Source: Pelagadaptatus sp034112445 (GTDB lineage Bacteria > Pseudomonadota > Gammaproteobacteria > Pseudomonadales > Cellvibrionaceae). From it: 64,000 nt of DNA. The position numbers and the translations under genes are program-made. This document shows, piece by piece, positions 44,127 to 52,400 of the stretch (position 1 is the stretch's first letter; every line of letters begins with the position of its first letter). The notes below the pieces were generated by a model, which ran no database searches, was not told the DNA's origin, and saw only the letters and a program-made list of their open reading frames with translations. Location of the stretch: the NCBI GenBank assembly GCA_034112445.1, contig JAWUVI010000014.1:186001-250000 (forward strand), read 5' to 3'.

Positions 44127-45107
44127 TTAAACTACTGGAACGGCTGCAAGCAGTTTCTGAATGACTTGGTCTGCATTGATGCCGCTGGCTTCAGCTTCGA
44201 AGCTGAGCAGTAATCGGTGACGAAATACATCGGGCAAAATAGCTTGCACGTCATCGGGACTAACAAAGTCTCTACCGTTAATCCAAGCGTGGGCACGGGC
44301 GCACCGGTCTAATGAAATAGTGCCTCGAGGGCTAACGCCAAATTCAATCCAGCTAGCAAGATCTTCACCGTATTGCTTGGGGTTACGTGTTGCCATAGTC
44401 AGTTGCACTATGTAGTTCTCAACTGAATCGGCCATGTGGGTTTCTAAAACAGATTTTCGCATTTCAAATAGGTCTGTTTGAGAGATGGCTTTAGGTGCAG
44501 TTACAGGCTTTTTACTGGCTTCATTTCGTGCGAGAGCTAATATTTTTTTCTCAGCATAGGCATCAGGATATTTCACTGGAACATGCATTAAGAATCGATC
44601 TAATTGAGCTTCAGGTAATGGGTAGGTGCCTTCCTGTTCTATAGGGTTTTGGGTGGCCATGACAAGGAATAACTCAGGCAAAGGGTAGGTGTTTCTACCT
44701 ACGCTAATTTGGCCTTCTGCCATGGCTTCTAACAAAGCAGATTGTACTTTTGCCGGCGCACGATTGATTTCATCTGCAAGTACCAAGTTGTGAAAAATGG
44801 GGCCAGACTGAAATTCAAAGGTTCCGGTTTCAGGTCGATAAATATCGGTTCCGGTGACGTCAGATGGTAATAGATCTGGAGTGAATTGGATTCGATGAAA
44901 ATCGCCTTCAATTCCTTGAGATAAGTCCTTTATCGCCTTGGTTTTGGCTAGACCTGGAGCACCTTCTACCAACAAATGCCCGTCGGCTAATAAAGCTATC
45001 AATAGACGGTTAACGAGATGCTCTTGACCAATAATTTGGGCTTCTAGCCATTCTCTCAATGAATTTAGCGTCTGCTTACCCATATTCTGGTCCATATTTT
45101 GAGTCAT
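44127..45107 (-). CDS. MoxR family AAA+ ATPase
   Basis: A 326-residue AAA+ ATPase. Walker A is EGAPGLAKTK (about 48-57), with Ala-Lys-Thr in place of the usual GKT as is common in MoxR, Walker B is LVLADEINRAPA near 108, sensor 1 is MATQNPIEQEGTYPLPEAQLDRF in parts near 150, and an Arg finger follows. MoxR ATPases act as chaperones for activation of envelope or metal enzymes. First gene of the moxR-DUF58-DUF4381-batA-batBC-batD unit. Confidence 0.93.
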   Translation of the reverse strand: MTQNMDQNMGKQTLNSLREWLEAQIIGQEHLVNRLLIALLADGHLLVEGAPGLAKTKAIKDLSQGIEGDFHRIQFTPDLLPSDVTGTDIYRPETGTFEFQSGPIFHNLVLADEINRAPAKVQSALLEAMAEGQISVGRNTYPLPELFLVMATQNPIEQEGTYPLPEAQLDRFLMHVPVKYPDAYAEKKILALARNEASKKPVTAPKAISQTDLFEMRKSVLETHMADSVENYIVQLTMATRNPKQYGEDLASWIEFGVSPRGTISLDRCARAHAWINGRDFVSPDDVQAILPDVFRHRLLLSFEAEASGINADQVIQKLLAAVPVV

Positions 45108-45422
45108 GATATTAACGGTGTCCTATTAATTGTTGTTCTTATAAGTAATAAATATTGTGCGCTAACGTAGAGTTTTTATATTACGGATAATCTCTTGCGA
45201 GTACCACTAGACCGACAAATCTAGGCATGGTTCCGTCCTATTGAGCCTATAGTTGTGCCTTAATTAATGAATTCAATAGGCTTGTACAAGAAATCAAACA
45301 ATGGTCTATCCTTATTGAAGTTACGATCCTCTCTTAATGTACTTTCTAGGATTGGATTTTTACATTATTAAATACAAACTCGAATAAAAATAAGCGCGCT
45401 CATTATTACTGGGGATTGAAGG
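45108..45422. other. Intergenic region between moxR and the glutamate dehydrogenase gene
   Basis: 315 bp between divergent genes with no supportable gene. It must hold both promoters; I could not place them with confidence. AGCCTAT near 45245 and ATAGGCT near 45276 form an inverted repeat of unknown meaning. Confidence 0.5.
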
Positions 45423-48400
45423 ATGGACATAAGTTTGGTGGCTGCTGAGTCAAAAGAAGCCTTTTTTGTACAACTATTCAACTGTATTGAACAGAAATTA
45501 AATAAGTCAGATGCAAAAAAACTGATTGAGTTCTCAAAGCTTTATTACGATAAGCAGCCGCTGGAAGAACTTGATGGCAAATCCATTGCAGATATATATG
45601 GAAGTTTGTATTGCTGGTGGAATTTTATTCTACAGCGCGATGACCACGAGGCGAATGTCCGAGTGTTTAATCCTAGCCTTGCTGAAGACGGTTGGTTATG
45701 TGGGCACACGGTAGTTTCTGTTTTGCATGAAGATATGCCTTTTTTGGTTGATTCTGTTCGTATTGAAATAAATCGACGTGATATCGCCATTCATGCCGTT
45801 AAAAGTACTTTAGTGAATGTTGCTCGTGATGCCGAAGGTAATTTGATTTCCATAGGACCAGTAGGTGAAAAGCATAGGAATACCAAAAACAAACATTATA
45901 AAGATGAAGCGTTGATTTATTTTGAGCTGAATCTTTTTACCGATCAATCTTCTATGATGGATTTGCACCAGGAGATTGTTACTGTACTAAAGGGCGTTGA
46001 CATTGTTGTTGCTGATTATCAGCCGATGTTAAAACAAATCGAGAGCGTTCGTGACAATATCAAACAAGCTGGTCCCTGCGTCTTATCATCAAGTGTTAGT
46101 GAAAGCCAAGAGTTTCTAAAGTGGTTGTCAGGGGGCTATTTCACTCTAATAGGCTATTCAGAATATGAGTTTTCTGGGCCTGAAAATAAACGATTTCTTA
46201 CGGAAAATTCGGATAAACGACTCGGTATTTTCAGAAGTAGCGATCGAATAACAGAAGCGGTTGAGGTTGATGACTTTAACCCAGGAATGTCACGCTTTCA
46301 TTTGACGCCTCAAGTGTTGTCTTTTACTAAGTCTTCCATTAGATCTCGTGTTCATCGCCGTGCATATTCAGATTATGTTGTGGTTAAGCGGTTTGATAAA
46401 AATGGTCAGGTAGATGGAGAAAGTCGCTTCTTGGGACTATACACTTCACCTGTATACACGCTTTCACCGACAAAAATTCCAGTTGTACGGGACAAGGTGC
46501 AGCATGTTATTGAACGCTCAGGTTTTGATTTAAGTAGTCATAATGGAAAAGCTTTACGACAAGTTTTAGAAACTTTTCCGCGTGATGAATTGTTTCAAAG
46601 TAATGAGTCAGAATTATTTGAATCGTCTTTATCTGTTGCCAATATACAAGAACGACATTTGGTCCGGCTGTATATGCGTACCGACCCTTATGGCAAATTT
46701 GTAAATTGTATTATTTATGTGCCGCGCGATAATTTTAGTACAGATACACGTGAAAAAATTCAAGACCTTATCGGTGAAACGGTTAATGCTGTTGAGTATG
46801 AATTTACCACTTATTTCTCTGAGTCAGTGCTGGCTCGTTGCCATATTGTCTTTCGTATCGATCCTGACAAGCCGGTTAGCTATGATGTGAAGAGGCTTGA
46901 GTCTCAAATTATAGATTTAACTCGAAGCTGGGAAGACCGGTTACGTGATTCTCTATGTGAATCACATGGGGAAGAGACGGGAACAAAACTGTATGAAGAG
47001 TATGCAAATGCTTTTTCTTATGGCTATAAAGAAAGCTACGAAGCTCGCTCCGCGGTTCATGATATCGATACTATTTCTTGTTTGAATGAAAGCAATAATA
47101 TCTCGATGAGTTTTTATCAGCCAGTCGGTGTTGATAAAAAAATGATGCGTTTCAAAGTGTTTCATTTGACAAACTCGTTGGAGTTGTCAGACATTATTCC
47201 TTTATTGGAAAATTTAGGGTTGCGCGTCTTAGGCGAACATCCCTACCGCATTCGCCCTACCGTTGGTGCTGATGTGTGGATGCATGATTTTCAGCTGCAT
47301 TACAGTAATAGTGCGGATATTGATGTGCATGCAGTAAAAGCTAATTTTCAAGATGCTTTTGAATCTATTTGGCGTGGTCACGCTGAAAGTGACAGTTTTA
47401 ACAATTTAGTTTTGGGTGCTCAATTAAACTGGCGCGAAGTTGTTATTTTACGGGCTTACGCCTGTTATATGAAACAAACTAATTTTCCTTTTAGTAAGTC
47501 TTATATTGCAAAAACTCTTGCCAATCATTTAGGCATCACTCGTGATCTTATTAGCCTATTTAAAACCTGTTTTGATCCTCATTTTAAAAGTGAGCCTGAC
47601 GCTGCTGAGTTATTAGAGCAAAAAATAATTCAAAGTTTAGATGATGTTTCTAACCTCAATGAAGACCGAATTATTCGCCGTTATTTGGATATGCTTCGCG
47701 GTACTTTACGAACCAATTTTTATCAAAAAAATAGCGAGGGAGAGATAAAAGAATACGTCTCGTTTAAGTTCAGTACTCGTGAAATCCCCGATGTTCCTGA
47801 ACCTCGTCCGATGTTTGAGATCTTTGTGTTTTCACCAAAAATGGAAGGCGTGCATTTACGAGGTGGAGAGGTTGCCCGAGGAGGTTTACGTTGGTCGGAT
47901 AGAATTCAAGATTACCGTACGGAAGTTCTTGGCCTAGTAAAAGCACAGCAAGTTAAAAATGCGGTGATTGTTCCAAATGGTGCCAAGGGTGGTTTTGTTA
48001 TGAAAAAACCACCGAAAGAGGGTGGTAGAGAAAGCTTTATGAAAGAGGGTATTTCTTGTTATCAAACCTTCATTCGTGGCTTATTGGATATTACGGATAA
48101 TATTATCGAAGGTAAAATCCAACCTCCTTGTGATGTTGTTCGCCGAGATAACGACGACCCATATTTGGTGGTTGCCGCTGACAAAGGAACGGCTACATTT
48201 TCTGATATTGCCAATGAAATATCCGCTGAGTATAACCATTGGCTGGGTGATGCTTTTGCTTCTGGTGGTAGTCAGGGTTATGACCACAAAGGAATGGGTA
48301 TTACCGCTCGGGGTGCTTGGGTATCAGTGCAGCGCCATTTCAAAGAAAAAGGTATCGATGTTCAGAAGCAAGATTTCACCGTTATTGGTGTAGGAGATAT

Positions 48401-50327
48401 GGCCGGTGATGTGTTTGGCAATGGCATGTTGATGTCAGAACATATTTGCTTAACCGCCGCCTTTAATCATATTCATATATTTATTGATCCTAGCCCTGAC
48501 TCGAAATCAAGCTTTAAAGAACGCCAGAGAATGTTCACAATTCCCGGAGTCACTTGGGAAAATTATAATCAAAAGCTTATATCAAAGGGTGGCGGTATAT
48601 TTTCACGTGCTGCAAAAGCAATACCTATTTCTCCTCAAATGCAGAAATGTTTTGATATAAAAGAAGATAGGTTAACACCAACAGAATTAATCAACTCTTT
48701 ATTAAAATCCCCTGTCGATTTGATTTGGAATGGTGGCATAGGCACTTACGTTAAAGCCAATACTGAAACCCATGCTGATGTTGGCGATAAAGCTAATGAT
48801 AGCTTGCGAGTTAATGGTGAGCAGCTGCGTTGTCGTGTTTTTGGGGAAGGTGGAAATTTAGGTACCACTCAATTAGGTAGAATAGAATTTTGTTTAAATG
48901 GTGGAGCGTGTAATACCGACTTTATTGATAATGCTGCGGGTGTTGACTGTTCCGATCATGAAGTGAATATCAAAATATTACTGGACGGTATTGTATCTGA
49001 GGGGGATTTAACTCAGAAGCAACGCAACAAACAACTTTCGGATATGACGGAGACTGTTTCCGGTCTGGTTCTAAGTAATAACTATAAACAAACTCAAGCC
49101 ATTAGTTTGGCGGAGCAACAGTCCTTGCCGAGAGCAAATGAGTTTCGTCGATTCATTAATTATATGGAAGGCAGTGGGCGTTTAAATCGGAGTTTAGAAT
49201 TTATTCCTGAAGATGAGGCTATTGTTGATCGTTTACAGAGCGGTAAGTCATTGACCCGTCCTGAATTGTCGGTACTTATTTCTTACGCTAAAGTTATGTT
49301 AAAAGAAGGCTTGTCCGATGAGGCTCTGACAGATGACGAATACGTAGCTCAATCTGTACAAAATGCGTTTCCTCCCGTCTTGCGTAAAAAGTATTCAAAG
49401 CAGATCTTTGCCCATAGGCTGCGTAAAGATATTGTTGCTACTCAAGTAGCAAATGACATGATTAACCATATGGGAATAACCTTTGCTCATCGGTTAACAG
49501 AATCTACCGGTTCAGGCTTGGTTGATCTCGCGAAAGCTTATGTGTCGGCACGTGATATATATAATATGCATGGTTTTTTTGAGTCGGTTGAAGCTTTAGA
49601 TTATCAAGTAGAATCAACTTTACAAGGCGAGATTCAATCTAAGATGATGCATCGTATGCGTCGTGCAACACGTTGGTTATTAAGAAACCGTCGTGGTCAT
49701 TTATTACCAGCAAAAGAGGTATCGACTTACGCAAGACAAGTTCAAGAAATCGTTAAGAAAATGCCTCAAGTGATGTGTGGGGCACCGAAGAAGGAGTGGG
49801 AATCTACATACGAAGCATACGCCAAGCAAGGGATTCCAAAAGCGCTTGCAGCTGAGGCTGCATTACCGGGAATTTTATATTCCGGTTTGAGTATTGTTGA
49901 TGCAGCAAATAGCGCAGGCGCTGCTCCTTTAGATGTGGCGAAAGTATATTTTATTCTGGCTGATGAGCTAGGGTTGCATTGGTTTGCTACACAAATAGCC
50001 GATGTTAATGTCGAAAGCTATTGGCAAGCTATGGCGCGTGAAGCATTTATGGACGATGTGGAATCACAGATGCGTACATTGGCCGTTTCGATTTTGCGTT
50101 TATCTGATGGAAAGATGGAAATAGAACAAGTCATTAATTGCTGGCTGGAGCAACATGGATTATTGGTTGCGCGGTGGCGTGCAATGATTGCAGAGTTACA
50201 AGCTGCTCCAGGTACGGACTTTGCCATGTTTTCTGTTGCACTGCGGGAGTTGTTGGACTTGGCTCAAGCAAGTCAGCATTGCAAGTCATTAGACGATAAT
50301 TCGGAAGCGTGTTTGTTGGGAGTGTAA
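45423..50327 (+). CDS. gdhB: NAD-specific glutamate dehydrogenase, large (180 kDa) type
   Basis: A 1634-residue enzyme, close to the roughly 1620 of the Pseudomonas large NAD-GDH. The N-terminal half (1-700) holds the ACT-like and helical regulatory segments of the family. The catalytic core (about 790-1200) shows RGGEVARGGLRWSDR, VKNAVIVPNGAKGGF, the NAD-binding VIGVGDMAGDVFGNGML and NGGIGTYVK. The rest is a helical C-terminal domain. It interconverts glutamate with 2-oxoglutarate and ammonia, mostly in the catabolic direction. A GGGGATTGAAGG stretch before the ATG gives a ribosome site. It is followed by a strong terminator. Confidence 0.96.
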   Translation: MDISLVAAESKEAFFVQLFNCIEQKLNKSDAKKLIEFSKLYYDKQPLEELDGKSIADIYGSLYCWWNFILQRDDHEANVRVFNPSLAEDGWLCGHTVVSVLHEDMPFLVDSVRIEINRRDIAIHAVKSTLVNVARDAEGNLISIGPVGEKHRNTKNKHYKDEALIYFELNLFTDQSSMMDLHQEIVTVLKGVDIVVADYQPMLKQIESVRDNIKQAGPCVLSSSVSESQEFLKWLSGGYFTLIGYSEYEFSGPENKRFLTENSDKRLGIFRSSDRITEAVEVDDFNPGMSRFHLTPQVLSFTKSSIRSRVHRRAYSDYVVVKRFDKNGQVDGESRFLGLYTSPVYTLSPTKIPVVRDKVQHVIERSGFDLSSHNGKALRQVLETFPRDELFQSNESELFESSLSVANIQERHLVRLYMRTDPYGKFVNCIIYVPRDNFSTDTREKIQDLIGETVNAVEYEFTTYFSESVLARCHIVFRIDPDKPVSYDVKRLESQIIDLTRSWEDRLRDSLCESHGEETGTKLYEEYANAFSYGYKESYEARSAVHDIDTISCLNESNNISMSFYQPVGVDKKMMRFKVFHLTNSLELSDIIPLLENLGLRVLGEHPYRIRPTVGADVWMHDFQLHYSNSADIDVHAVKANFQDAFESIWRGHAESDSFNNLVLGAQLNWREVVILRAYACYMKQTNFPFSKSYIAKTLANHLGITRDLISLFKTCFDPHFKSEPDAAELLEQKIIQSLDDVSNLNEDRIIRRYLDMLRGTLRTNFYQKNSEGEIKEYVSFKFSTREIPDVPEPRPMFEIFVFSPKMEGVHLRGGEVARGGLRWSDRIQDYRTEVLGLVKAQQVKNAVIVPNGAKGGFVMKKPPKEGGRESFMKEGISCYQTFIRGLLDITDNIIEGKIQPPCDVVRRDNDDPYLVVAADKGTATFSDIANEISAEYNHWLGDAFASGGSQGYDHKGMGITARGAWVSVQRHFKEKGIDVQKQDFTVIGVGDMAGDVFGNGMLMSEHICLTAAFNHIHIFIDPSPDSKSSFKERQRMFTIPGVTWENYNQKLISKGGGIFSRAAKAIPISPQMQKCFDIKEDRLTPTELINSLLKSPVDLIWNGGIGTYVKANTETHADVGDKANDSLRVNGEQLRCRVFGEGGNLGTTQLGRIEFCLNGGACNTDFIDNAAGVDCSDHEVNIKILLDGIVSEGDLTQKQRNKQLSDMTETVSGLVLSNNYKQTQAISLAEQQSLPRANEFRRFINYMEGSGRLNRSLEFIPEDEAIVDRLQSGKSLTRPELSVLISYAKVMLKEGLSDEALTDDEYVAQSVQNAFPPVLRKKYSKQIFAHRLRKDIVATQVANDMINHMGITFAHRLTESTGSGLVDLAKAYVSARDIYNMHGFFESVEALDYQVESTLQGEIQSKMMHRMRRATRWLLRNRRGHLLPAKEVSTYARQVQEIVKKMPQVMCGAPKKEWESTYEAYAKQGIPKALAAEAALPGILYSGLSIVDAANSAGAAPLDVAKVYFILADELGLHWFATQIADVNVESYWQAMAREAFMDDVESQMRTLAVSILRLSDGKMEIEQVINCWLEQHGLLVARWRAMIAELQAAPGTDFAMFSVALRELLDLAQASQHCKSLDDNSEACLLGV

Positions 50328-50358
50328 CTAGAAATTATTACTCTATTTTAAAAAAATA

Positions 50359-50408
50359 GGTGTGTTCAATTACTGAAAAGTTATAAAATTGACCACACCG
50401 TTTTTTTT
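50359..50408 (+). terminator. Rho-independent terminator of the glutamate dehydrogenase gene
   Basis: GGTGTG (50359-50364) pairs with CACACC (50394-50399), extended by TCAATT with AATTGA, then eight T. Confidence 0.88.
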
Positions 50409-50418
50409 ATAAAATTTA

Positions 50419-50643
50419 ATGATGGCCACCTTACAAGTTAATTTAAGAATCACTGCGGAAGAGTACCTTAAATCTTATGCCGGTAGTGTTAAAGATGTCG
50501 TTGCTACAGCGATGGATGGTCGTAGAGTCCGTTTTCCTGCGAAAATTTTACGCCCCTTTGTAACTCATGAGGGCATACAAGGCAGTTTCTTGATTCATTT
50601 TACGTCGGACAATCGCTTTGAGCGTATAGAAAAGCTCAATTAA
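50419..50643 (+). CDS. DUF2835 family protein
   Basis: A 74-residue basic protein. The family features are a conserved AEEYLKSYAGSVKDV segment, the RVRFPAKILRPFV core and a final HFTSDNRFERIEKL. Two ATG codons stand in tandem (50419 and 50422); the second may be the true start, and no clear ribosome site precedes either. It is just past the terminator of the glutamate dehydrogenase gene. Function unknown; no known partner in the neighbourhood. Confidence 0.85.
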   Translation: MMATLQVNLRITAEEYLKSYAGSVKDVVATAMDGRRVRFPAKILRPFVTHEGIQGSFLIHFTSDNRFERIEKLN

Positions 50644-50765
50644 TCGACTCTTTTCTGTTCTTCCCGTATCCTACGCGCAAATTTTTAGGTCTATTCTGTA
50701 AAGATTTAGATCTTTAATGATATCGGCTTCCTCCACAAACGGTAAAAATATTAGAAGGCTTTTTT

Positions 50766-51776
50766 ATGTATGAACTGGTGCGCAAAGCGTTATTTTGTCT
50801 AGATGCTGAAACATCTCACGAGTTAACACTGAAATCATTAGAACTAGCGGATAAGCTCTGCGTATTGCCTGTGTTCGCAAAAAGCATACCTGAAAGTCCT
50901 GTTGAAGTAATGGGGTTGACGTTTCCAAATTCAGTCGGTCTAGCCGCCGGACTTGACAAAAACGGTGATTGTTTTAACGCATTAGGGCAATTAGGATTTG
51001 GCTTTGTCGAAATCGGCACTATTACACCAAGGCCTCAACCGGGTAACCCTAAGCCCAGATTATTTCGCTTGCCTGAGTACAAGGGTATTATTAATCGTAT
51101 GGGCTTTAACAACAAAGGTGTACAGCATCTCGTTGAGCAAGTTAAAAAACGCCGTTATGACGGCATACTTGGTATCAATATAGGAAAGAATTTTGATACC
51201 CCTGTTGAAAGAGCGGAAGACGATTATATTGCCTGTATGGATGCGGTATATGCTTATGCCGATTACATAACCGTTAACGTATCTTCGCCTAATACTCCAG
51301 GCCTTAGGGACTTACAGTTTGGAGATAGTCTTAAAAATCTATTGTCAGCAATAAAAAATAAGCAAAATTCATTACATGAATCTACCGGTAGATACGTACC
51401 GATTGCGGTAAAAATTGCTCCTGATATGGGCGTAGACGCAATCAATGAGTTTGCTGAGATCATGGTTGGCTCAGGTTTAGATGGCGTGATTGCTACAAAT
51501 ACGACTATTTCCAGAGAAGGTGTTGAAGCTTCCCCGCTTGCTAGTGAGGCAGGAGGGTTAAGTGGGTCGCCAGTTAGAGATATGTCGACGCAACTAATCT
51601 CTCATTTAGCCAAAGCTCTTGAAGGTCGATTACCAATAATAGGGGTAGGCGGTATCACTTCTGGTGCTGAAGCTAAGCAAAAAATAGAAGCAGGAGCGAG
51701 TTTGGTACAGGTTTATAGTGGTTTTATTTATCGTGGACCAGAGTTGATTAATGAGATAGCAACGGCTCTTAGATAA
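50766..51776 (+). CDS. pyrD: Dihydroorotate dehydrogenase (quinone), class 2
   Basis: A 336-residue flavoenzyme, the same length as E. coli PyrD. Motifs: VGLAAGLDKNGD near residue 58, FGFVEIGTITPRPQPGNPKPR near 78 in parts, NVSSPNTPGLRDLQ near 172 with the catalytic Ser of class 2, and GVGGITSGAEA near 296 for FMN phosphate binding. An amphipathic N-terminal helix docks it to the inner membrane, where it passes electrons from dihydroorotate to quinone in pyrimidine synthesis. pyrD, rmf and rlmL are neighbours in many gammaproteobacteria. Confidence 0.97.
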   Translation: MYELVRKALFCLDAETSHELTLKSLELADKLCVLPVFAKSIPESPVEVMGLTFPNSVGLAAGLDKNGDCFNALGQLGFGFVEIGTITPRPQPGNPKPRLFRLPEYKGIINRMGFNNKGVQHLVEQVKKRRYDGILGINIGKNFDTPVERAEDDYIACMDAVYAYADYITVNVSSPNTPGLRDLQFGDSLKNLLSAIKNKQNSLHESTGRYVPIAVKIAPDMGVDAINEFAEIMVGSGLDGVIATNTTISREGVEASPLASEAGGLSGSPVRDMSTQLISHLAKALEGRLPIIGVGGITSGAEAKQKIEAGASLVQVYSGFIYRGPELINEIATALR

Positions 51777-51815
51777 TCTTCTAGAAGTTTTAGAGGAGAA
51801 GGGAGGATGTTTTAC

Positions 51816-51841
51816 ATGTGAGGGTTTTTAACCCCCCACAT
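51816..51841. terminator. Hairpin between convergent pyrD and rmf
   Basis: ATGTG with CACAT and GGGTT with AACCC form a stem around a short loop. T-runs are weak on both sides, so it may work poorly or with Rho. Confidence 0.45.
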
Positions 51842-51907
51842 TATTCGGATGGAAAAATTTAATAGGTAACAGATTTAATTACTGGAATTTTATGTTTCTG
51901 AGTTTGG

Positions 51908-52111
51908 TTAAAAGTTGCTAATTTTTTGAGCTTGAGCGGCTCGATTGAAACCATCCCAAAGGTCCTCTCGACCTTCGCGCCAACCGTTAATCCACGTTTG
52001 GTGGGTGTTCCGTGTACTGTTAGGGCAAAGGTTTCTGGAGCGGCCTTCGACACCTGCTTGGTAGCCTTTAGTAAATGCTCGTTCAATTTGGTTACGTTTT
52101 TGTCGTTTCAT
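51908..52111 (-). CDS. rmf: Ribosome modulation factor
   Basis: A 67-residue basic protein. I start it at the ATG ending at 52111, since the RMF sequence begins with MKRQKRN; the open frame runs 39 codons further up through unrelated sequence. The typical core is visible: RAFTKGYQAGVEGRS, then LCP and W-x-x-GWREGRED. RMF converts 70S ribosomes to inactive 100S dimers in stationary phase. It is longer than E. coli RMF (55) because of a C-terminal extension, as in pseudomonads. GAGG lies 11 bases before the start. Confidence 0.95.
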   Translation of the reverse strand: MKRQKRNQIERAFTKGYQAGVEGRSRNLCPNSTRNTHQTWINGWREGREDLWDGFNRAAQAQKISNF

Positions 52112-52400
52112 CAGATAGAGTGCCTCTTTATATTTTTTGAAATTACTAAGATTAAACTGCGATGAAAGCTGAAAATAACTCCTGTTAATGTGCCCATGAA
52201 AGGGTAGTGTTAAGTAAGGTGTATCCACTTGGGTAATTCGTTAAAGTGGACAGTTAGTAAACCAATACAAGCATGAATTGTGAACGAACAATTACGCATA
52301 TAGACACACTGCTTTATTTACACAAAGAATATTCGTTTAAGTTTTACTTTATTTAAAGGGTTTAACTTATTGATTTTAAAACAATCGAGATTTATTTATC
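52112..52400. other. Divergent region between rmf and rlmKL
   Basis: 289 bp without a supportable gene. It has a hairpin-forming repeat, TCCACTT (52224-52230) with AAGTGGA (52244-52250). Promoters for both genes should lie here but are not clearly readable. Confidence 0.5.

Noticed and set aside
51859..52228. Longer rmf frame (106 codons) and the other minus-strand frame at 51859-52086
   Set aside because: The RMF sequence begins at the internal ATG ending at 52111; the upstream part and the second frame show no family features.
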